Position numbers and translations under genes: made by a program. Shown here one piece after another: positions 6,926 to 11,452 of a stretch of DNA of 11,452 bases. The notes beneath the pieces were generated by a model that had not been told where the DNA came from, made no database searches, and worked only from the letters and a program-made list of their open reading frames with translations. The number at the start of each line of letters is the position of its first letter. Position 1 is the first letter of the stretch. This stretch comes from an uncultured Oscillospiraceae bacterium (lineage in GTDB: Bacteria; Bacillota; Clostridia; Oscillospirales; Oscillospiraceae), in contig CAJOOV010000086.1 of NCBI GenBank assembly GCA_905236265.1, positions 1 to 11,452 of the forward strand. The letters run 5' to 3'.

Positions 6926-7723
6926 TCACAGTCCCAGCAGGCCCAGATACCACTGCACCAGCCCATCGCCCCAGAGCAGCATTCCGGCGGCAGCGGCGGC
7001 GATGGACGGGCCGAAGGGAATCAGCTCCTCCCGGTTTCCCACCGCCTTGCGCACCACGGCAAACACCAGCCCCAGCACGGCTGCCAGCATCACGGAGAAC
7101 AGGGCGGACACCGGCCCCAGATACAGCCCCACAAGGGCAAAGAGCTTGATGTCCCCTCCCCCCAGAGAGTCCTTTTTCAAAAGGGCGTCCATGCCCAGAG
7201 AGATGAGCAGAATGCCCCCTCCGAAGCCCACCGCCGCAAGCAGGTGGGCAATGATCTCCCCTGCGCTCATTCCAACGAAGGGCAGCGTCACAAGCCACGC
7301 CGCCGCAGCCAGAATCAGCGTCTCGTCAGGAATGATGTATGCCTCCAGATCCACCAGAGACAGGCAGAACAGGCAGCACAGGAAGATCCAGTTGCGAAGG
7401 CACACCACCGTCAGGTCAAACTCACCCAGACATGCCACGGTAAGCGCCGCAAAGGCCAGCTCTGCGGCGAGATAGCGGGGGGAGATGGGTGCGCCGCAGT
7501 GGCGGCATTTCCCCCGCAGAAACAGCCAGCTGAACACCGGAACCAGATCCGGCACGCCCAGATCGTGGCCGCACGCAGGGCAGCGGCTTCTCCCCTTCCA
7601 CCACGGCTCGTCATGGGCGACACGGTAGGCGGCGCAGTTCAGGAAGGAGCCGAAGGCCGCCCCCAGAACCGCCGCTACAAAGACACAGTAAGCCAGAATG
7701 CCTGTATCGGCATAAATGCTCAT
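6926..7723 (-). CDS. pilD: Prepilin leader peptidase / N-methyltransferase
   Basis: This 265-residue polytopic aspartic protease of family A24 should cut type IV prepilin leaders after Gly and methylate the new N-terminus. FGSFLNCAAYR (24-34) is the N-terminal domain signature. Paired cysteines CPAC (48-51) and CRHC (73-76) form the zinc site typical of bifunctional PilD. The catalytic aspartates are D125 in SLVDLEAYIIPD and D191 in GGGDIKLF, and IPFGPS (235-240) is the conserved C-terminal motif. Hydrophobic segments fit about eight membrane helices. The start at 7723 is chosen over a frame extension to 7780 because GAGGTGAGG lies just before it, and because the extension would overlap the preceding gene with an Arg/Gly-rich sequence that is not membrane-like. 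It begins 14 nt after the stop of the prepilin-like gene. Confidence 0.95.
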   Translation of the reverse strand: MSIYADTGILAYCVFVAAVLGAAFGSFLNCAAYRVAHDEPWWKGRSRCPACGHDLGVPDLVPVFSWLFLRGKCRHCGAPISPRYLAAELAFAALTVACLGEFDLTVVCLRNWIFLCCLFCLSLVDLEAYIIPDETLILAAAAWLVTLPFVGMSAGEIIAHLLAAVGFGGGILLISLGMDALLKKDSLGGGDIKLFALVGLYLGPVSALFSVMLAAVLGLVFAVVRKAVGNREELIPFGPSIAAAAAGMLLWGDGLVQWYLGLLGL

Positions 7724-7737
7724 CCTTTCCTCACCTC

Positions 7738-8454
7738 TCAGCCGTAGCAGTCCCCGGTCCAGCCCTCGTCCGGGTCCCATTCGGCATAGTGCTCCGGGTC
7801 AGCAAAGACGAAGTAGCACAGCTCCCCCTCCTCTGCGCCGGTGTCGCTGCCGAATTCGCTGTGACCCATGATGCCGTAATAGGCCACGTTTTTCTTCTTC
7901 TCATAGCCCTTTGTGGTGGCAGTGCCTCTTTTGAAGGTCACGGGCTCATCCGTGAGCACCGCCTCCCACTCCTCGCCGTTGAGGTTGAAGGTGAGCGTCT
8001 GGGGGAACTCGTCCTCCACCAGCCGTCTCATGGCCAGCTTGTCGTCGATCTGGGTCAGCACATACCCTGCGTTCAGCCGGGTGCGGCGTTTGGTGTCGCT
8101 GTCGTGCTTGCCGCACACCAGATCATAGGGCAGGTTCCTGTCCTGCGTGCGCACCAGATAGACCTTTCCCCCTCCGGGGCAGAGGTCATCCCAGCCGTTC
8201 ATGGCCACCGTGACCACCTCCTGCGCCTGACGGGCGTCCTCCTTGCCCTGATTGACAATGACATCCTCTGCCAGACGGCGGCGGGCGGAGTCCAGCCCCA
8301 CGGCGCAGGCGACCTCCTCTCCCCCGGCATTGAAGGCGCGGATCTTCGGCACTGCAATCACCACAGCCATGACAATGACCAATATTACCATAATGAGTGC
8401 CATCCGGCTGATGCCCGCATTTCTGCCCTTCACCGGCCTATTGCAGCTCTTCAA
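7738..8454 (-). CDS. Atypical type IV prepilin-like protein (pseudopilin candidate)
   Basis: This is the first gene of the pil operon, of about 238 residues from TTG 8454. Its N-terminus resembles a class III leader: a basic stretch NRPVKGRNAG, then ISRMALIMVILVIVMAVVI, a single hydrophobic helix. Cleavage after the Gly would leave Ile1 and Ala at position 5 where most pilins have Glu. The external part contains CPGGGKVY followed about 17 residues later by VCGKHD, resembling the CPxGGxY...CxxH pattern I recall from Clostridia prepilins. A long C-terminal region (about 100 residues, with a late Cys pair) follows. The start is uncertain. TTG 8487 is possible, but it coincides with the predicted transcription start. 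TTG 8454 follows AAAAGGCTGGTGAT, a near match to an extended Shine-Dalgarno. The adjacent pilD supports a processed substrate. A minor tip-type pilin is my inference. Confidence 0.72.
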   Translation of the reverse strand: MKSCNRPVKGRNAGISRMALIMVILVIVMAVVIAVPKIRAFNAGGEEVACAVGLDSARRRLAEDVIVNQGKEDARQAQEVVTVAMNGWDDLCPGGGKVYLVRTQDRNLPYDLVCGKHDSDTKRRTRLNAGYVLTQIDDKLAMRRLVEDEFPQTLTFNLNGEEWEAVLTDEPVTFKRGTATTKGYEKKKNVAYYGIMGHSEFGSDTGAEEGELCYFVFADPEHYAEWDPDEGWTGDCYG

Positions 8455-8487
8455 CTGTATCACCAGCCTTTTCACAAATTTACGCAA

Positions 8488-8499
8488 GCTAATATTAGC
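8488..8499. repeat. 12-bp perfect palindrome over the pil -10 box
   Basis: GCTAATATTAGC is its own reverse complement. It contains the TAATAT -10 hexamer of the predicted pil promoter, so a dimeric protein bound here could block RNA polymerase. The AT-rich core could also be a coincidence of the -10 sequence. Confidence 0.5.
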
Positions 8500-8520
8500 A
8501 CTTTTCTACAACAAAATCAA
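8492..8520 (-). promoter_or_regulatory. Sigma-70-type promoter of the pil operon
   Basis: On the minus strand, TTGATT (8520-8515), a 17-nt spacer and TAATAT (8497-8492) give a good housekeeping promoter. Transcription would begin near 8485, on top of the longest possible start of the prepilin-like gene, which favours a downstream start codon for that gene. No other equally good promoter was seen for the five-gene unit. Confidence 0.75.
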
Positions 8521-8592
8521 GACGGATAGAAAAGGATAGGGTGGAATATGCGCAGGAAAGAATTGTATCCTCCGCTGCGGCGGTTTTCTCCT

Positions 8593-8632
8593 CCCCTGCG
8601 GGGGGATTTCCGGGGGCATGTCCCCGCAGGGG
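8593..8632. repeat. GC-rich inverted repeat in the divergent intergenic region
   Basis: CCCCTGCGGGG (8593-8603) and CCCCGCAGGGG (8622-8632) form a perfect 11-bp stem around an 18-nt loop. T-rich and A-rich bases flank it and could extend pairing past a bulge. No T-run follows on either strand, and it lies upstream of both promoters, so it is not a terminator for either flanking unit. The same stretch carries four G-runs (8600-8605, 8612-8616, 8629-8632, 8639-8644). The 8500-8775 region holds no credible gene. Confidence 0.7.
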
Positions 8633-8653
8633 AAAAGCGGGGGGCATCCTCTG

Positions 8654-8682
8654 TTGATTTATGCCGGTATTCTTGGTATAAT
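8654..8682 (+). promoter_or_regulatory. Sigma-70-type promoter of the hybrid kinase gene
   Basis: TTGATT (8654-8659), a 17-nt spacer and a perfect TATAAT (8677-8682) predict transcription from about 8689, leaving a leader of about 87 nt before the ATG at 8776. It has the same -35 hexamer and spacer length as the divergent pil promoter. Confidence 0.82.
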
Positions 8683-8704
8683 ATCATTATTGGATTGACT
8701 TTGC

Positions 8705-8753
8705 GGGACACAGGGCAGTGCCGTTCCCGAAGGATGGCTGTCCCCCAGGGCAG
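8705..8753 (+). promoter_or_regulatory. Structured 5' leader with alternative hairpins
   Basis: GGGACA (8705-8710) pairs with TGTCCC (8739-8744), enclosing a second stem GCCGTTC/GGATGGC (8720-8726 and 8732-8738, two wobble pairs) with a CCGAA loop. CAGGGCAG occurs twice (8711-8718 and 8746-8753). CTGTCC (8738-8743) can instead pair with GGGCAG of the second copy (8748-8753) through a CCCA loop, so the two folds exclude each other. The structure ends 7 nt before the AGGAG (8761-8765) of the kinase gene. It matches no riboswitch class that I recognise. Confidence 0.45.
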
Positions 8754-8775
8754 CAGAGGCAGGAGTGAGTGACGC

Positions 8776-11452
8776 ATGACAGGTTCTACATTACCCTTTG
8801 ACACCTCCCGATATGAAAAGCGCCGTGCCAGCTCCCTGATCTACGAGCCTGTTTTCAATGCCGAGGGCAGCCTTGTGGATTTCCGGGTGGTCTACGTCAG
8901 CGACGCTCTTGCGGAGCTGTGGCACGCAGAGTGCCGCTGTCCGGACTGCCTGGGCACCCTGCTGCGGGGCAGCGGGCTGCTGGACGAATACTCCCTTCGC
9001 ATGATGGAGCAGTCCTATACCGGCACGCCCCGCTGCTTTGTCTCCTACCTGCCTTCGGTGGAGCTGCGGCTGTTTTTCGAGCCCATTGACGGACTGAGCG
9101 CCCCCTACAGCGGCTTCTATCTCACGGAGATCTCAGACGACGCCTCCTTCAGCACCAAGGAGCATTTTCTCCACAACGTGCGGCTGATGGGAAACAACGC
9201 CGTGCTGTTTCGCACCCTGCGGGAGGGGCAGTATGAGGCGGAGTATGTCTCCGGGGAGTTTGCGGAGATGATGGAGTGCAGCGTGGAGCAGGCGAAGCAA
9301 TTGCTGCAGGGTACCGGATTTTACAAAATCACCGACCCGGAGGACCGCCCCCTGCTGCGCAGTATGCTCCGCCACCGGATCAACTATAAGGGGGGCAACA
9401 CCCTCACCCTGCGCAAAACCACCGCAAAGCGGCGGCACATCTGGTGTAATGTCCACTTCGCCTTTATCGACGACTTCAACGGGCAGTATATCTACTGCAC
9501 CTATACCGATGTCACCGCCCTGAAGGAATATGAGGAGCGCCTGCGCAGCGTCTACTCCGCCATGGGCAACAGCTTCTATCAGGTCAGCGACAAGACCCTT
9601 GGGATGTTCCGCATCAACCTCACCCGCGACAGCATTGAGGAGGTCAAGGGCAGGGAGCTTTACCGCACCGACACCTCCAGCCTCTCCTATACGGAGTCTA
9701 TGCGCCGGCGTGCCCATAACTACCCCATCCCTGCAGAGCGCACCCTCTTTCTGCAGCAGTTTGACCGGGAGCGCCTCATCGCCTCCTACCTCACCGGCAG
9801 CACCAGCGTCTCTCAGGTGATCTATTCCATCCGTCAGGATGGCCGCTCCTGCTTTGTCAGCTTCTCCGCCGCTGTCACCCGCCACCCCCTCACCGGGGAC
9901 ATGATGGCCTTCATCACGGAGCGGGAGTGCAACAGCGAAAAGGTGCGGGAAACCCTCACCAGCAAAATCCTCGCCCAGCAGTTTGACATGGTGGCCTATC
10001 TGGTGGACGGGGAATACGGCGTCACCATCGGCGACGAGGCGAGAATCAAGCGGGGCAGCATCTTTCCCACCACCCGCAGCGGCAAATACCGGCAGTATCT
10101 GGAGCATCAGGTCTACCCGGTGCTCATCGGCACGAAGGAGGAGCGGGAGGATGCCATGCGTGCCCTCGACCCGGAGACCGTCGCCCGTGCGCTGGCGGTA
10201 TCCGACCCCTATGTGGTGAACATCGGCATTGAGATGGACGGGGAGACCTACTACAAGCGCTTCGACTTTTACAGCATTGACCCCAATGCGAAATTCTATA
10301 TCCTCCTGAAAAGCGACACCACCGAGATCCAGAAGGAGCAGATCGCCCGGAACCAGCAGCTCCGGGAGGCGCTGGAGGCGGCCAATCAGGCCAATGTGGC
10401 AAAAACCGCCTTCCTCTCCAGCATGAGCCACGAGATCCGCACCCCCATGAACGCCATCATCGGTCTGGACAGCATCGCCCTGAAGGACCCGGACATCTCC
10501 CAGCGCACCAGAGAGCAGCTGGAGAAGATCGGCGGCAGCGCCCGGCACCTGCTCAATCTCATCAACGACATTCTGGACATGAGCCGCATCGAGAGCGGGC
10601 GCATGACCCTGAGAAGCGAGGAGTTCTCCTTCTCCGAAATGCTGGAGCAGATCAACACCATGATTAACAGCCAGTGTCAGGACAGGGGGCTGACCTACGA
10701 GTGCCACGTTCTGGGGCATGTGGACGACTACTACATCGGCGACAATATGAAGCTCAAGCAGGTCATCATCAACATTCTGGGCAATGCGGTGAAGTTCACC
10801 CCCGCCCCCGGACGGGTGAGCTGCACTGTGGAGCGCACGGCGGAGTTTGAGGGGCAGTCCACCCTGCGCTTTGTCATGTCGGATACCGGCATCGGCATGG
10901 ACAAGTCCTATCTGCCCCACATCTTCGAGGCGTTTTCTCAGGAAAACGACTCCCGTACCAGCAAATTCGGCAGCACCGGTCTGGGTATGGCCATCACGAA
11001 GAACATTGTGGAGCTGATGAACGGCAATATCTCCGTGGAGAGCGAGCGGGGCGTGGGCTCCACCTTTACAGTGAACGTGACCCTGCGCAACAGCGAGCGC
11101 AGCGCCCAGCAGGTGCGGGATGTGTCTGCGCAGGATCTGAAGGTCATGGTGATCGACGACGACCCCGTGGCCTGCGAACATGCACAGATCATCCTCTCCG
11201 AGCTGGGCATCTCCGCCGACACCTGCCTCAGCGGGCGGGAGGCGCTGGACACCATTCAGCTCAAGGCCGCCCGCCGGGAGGCGTATAACCTGATTTTTGT
11301 GGACTGGAAAATGCCGGAGCAGGACGGCATCGCCGTGACCAGAGAGATTCGCCGCATTGCAGGCTCCGAGTCCGCCGTCATCGTCCTCACCGCCTACCAC
11401 TGGGACGAGATTGAGGAGGAGGCCAGGCTTGCCGGGGTGGACGGCTTTATGG
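8776..11452 (+). CDS. Multi-PAS hybrid histidine kinase with receiver domain (3' end outside window)
   Basis: At least 892 residues are visible, and the frame runs off the window. No membrane helix or signal peptide is apparent, so it is probably a cytoplasmic sensor. The N-terminal 515 residues look like four PAS-type modules (about 12-120, 135-248, 256-385, 396-512). A helical linker rich in Gln/Ala/Glu (about 516-545) leads to HisKA with SMSHEIRTPMNAIIG, where H552 is the phosphorylation site. The ATPase domain shows an N-box (IINILGNAVKF, N670), a G1 box (SDTGIGM, D703) and a G2 box (GSTGLGM, 732-738). The receiver domain begins near 790 with acidic D794-D796, phospho-acceptor D843 in VDWKMPEQDG, and T872 in LTAY; its conserved Lys lies beyond the edge. 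The ATG at 8776 has AGGAG 10 nt upstream. It is divergent from the pil operon. The signal sensed is unknown. Confidence 0.92.
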   Translation, partial: MTGSTLPFDTSRYEKRRASSLIYEPVFNAEGSLVDFRVVYVSDALAELWHAECRCPDCLGTLLRGSGLLDEYSLRMMEQSYTGTPRCFVSYLPSVELRLFFEPIDGLSAPYSGFYLTEISDDASFSTKEHFLHNVRLMGNNAVLFRTLREGQYEAEYVSGEFAEMMECSVEQAKQLLQGTGFYKITDPEDRPLLRSMLRHRINYKGGNTLTLRKTTAKRRHIWCNVHFAFIDDFNGQYIYCTYTDVTALKEYEERLRSVYSAMGNSFYQVSDKTLGMFRINLTRDSIEEVKGRELYRTDTSSLSYTESMRRRAHNYPIPAERTLFLQQFDRERLIASYLTGSTSVSQVIYSIRQDGRSCFVSFSAAVTRHPLTGDMMAFITERECNSEKVRETLTSKILAQQFDMVAYLVDGEYGVTIGDEARIKRGSIFPTTRSGKYRQYLEHQVYPVLIGTKEEREDAMRALDPETVARALAVSDPYVVNIGIEMDGETYYKRFDFYSIDPNAKFYILLKSDTTEIQKEQIARNQQLREALEAANQANVAKTAFLSSMSHEIRTPMNAIIGLDSIALKDPDISQRTREQLEKIGGSARHLLNLINDILDMSRIESGRMTLRSEEFSFSEMLEQINTMINSQCQDRGLTYECHVLGHVDDYYIGDNMKLKQVIINILGNAVKFTPAPGRVSCTVERTAEFEGQSTLRFVMSDTGIGMDKSYLPHIFEAFSQENDSRTSKFGSTGLGMAITKNIVELMNGNISVESERGVGSTFTVNVTLRNSERSAQQVRDVSAQDLKVMVIDDDPVACEHAQIILSELGISADTCLSGREALDTIQLKAARREAYNLIFVDWKMPEQDGIAVTREIRRIAGSESAVIVLTAYHWDEIEEEARLAGVDGFM

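Noticed and set aside
7724..7780. Upstream start for PilD at 7780
   Set aside because: It would overlap the prepilin-like gene and add a Gly/Arg-rich segment; the ATG at 7723 directly follows GAGGTGAGG.
8593..8632. Intrinsic terminator in the divergent region
   Set aside because: The stem is strong but lacks a T-run on either strand and lies upstream of both promoters.
8690..8775. Cyclic-di-GMP (GEMM) riboswitch in the kinase leader
   Set aside because: CACAGGGCA at 8709-8717 resembles the start of the GEMM-I core, but the second conserved half with its receptor loop is absent and the leader is too short.
8517..8804. Small frames on both strands of the divergent intergenic region (8548-8772 plus, 8517-8804 minus)
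   Set aside because: They run through the inverted repeat and the kinase promoter, are Arg/Pro/Gly-rich, and have no Shine-Dalgarno.
9133..11400. 755-codon open frame antisense to the hybrid kinase
   Set aside because: The opposite strand encodes unmistakable HisKA, HATPase and receiver motifs. The antisense product is a His/Gly/Leu/Val-rich low-complexity sequence typical of a shadow frame in GC-rich DNA and has no family motifs.

Overview
This is GC-rich DNA, densely coding, with strong Shine-Dalgarno sites and several GTG and TTG starts. The genes look like those of an anaerobic, probably gut-dwelling, high-GC Clostridia (Oscillospiraceae/Ruminococcaceae-like). That placement is inferred from gene content and protein style: a Gram-positive type IV pilus cluster, a GH36 alpha-galactosidase, and a long PAS hybrid kinase. 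No marker gene is present to prove it.

Layout. (1) Bases 1-1263, plus strand: the last 21 codons of an unidentified gene, then a PLP-dependent class I/II aminotransferase directly behind it. (2) 1264-1378: a convergent intergenic gap holding a bidirectional terminator-like hairpin. (3) 1379-4200, minus strand: a GH36 alpha-galactosidase followed 20 nt later by a beta-class carbonic anhydrase. (4) 4244-4283: a strong intrinsic terminator that closes the next minus-strand unit. (5) 4294-8454 (or 8487), minus strand: a type IV pilus operon reading, in transcription order, an atypical prepilin-like protein, prepilin peptidase PilD, PilM, PilN and PilO. (6) About 8488-8775: a divergent intergenic region with a promoter for each direction (both TTGATT with a 17-nt spacer), a 12-bp palindrome over the pil -10 box, a long GC-rich inverted repeat with G-runs, and a leader able to form alternative hairpins. 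(7) 8776 to the window end, plus strand: a large soluble-looking multi-PAS hybrid histidine kinase whose receiver domain is cut by the window edge.

How the genes fit together. PilD would cleave and N-methylate prepilins. PilM (cytoplasmic, actin-like) binds the N-terminal INL motif of PilN, and PilN and PilO form the bitopic inner platform that links the pilus motor to the envelope. The assembly ATPases (PilB/PilT), PilC and a conventional major pilin are not in this window, so they must lie elsewhere or the cluster is specialised. The hybrid kinase is transcribed divergently from the pil operon; a regulatory link is plausible but rests only on position. The alpha-galactosidase and carbonic anhydrase form a separate unit, isolated from the pil operon by the terminator.

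No tRNA, rRNA, CRISPR array, insertion sequence or transposase was seen. The most interesting parts are the divergent control region and the unusual features of the pilus proteins (a prepilin without Glu5, an acidic insert in PilM, long tails on PilN).
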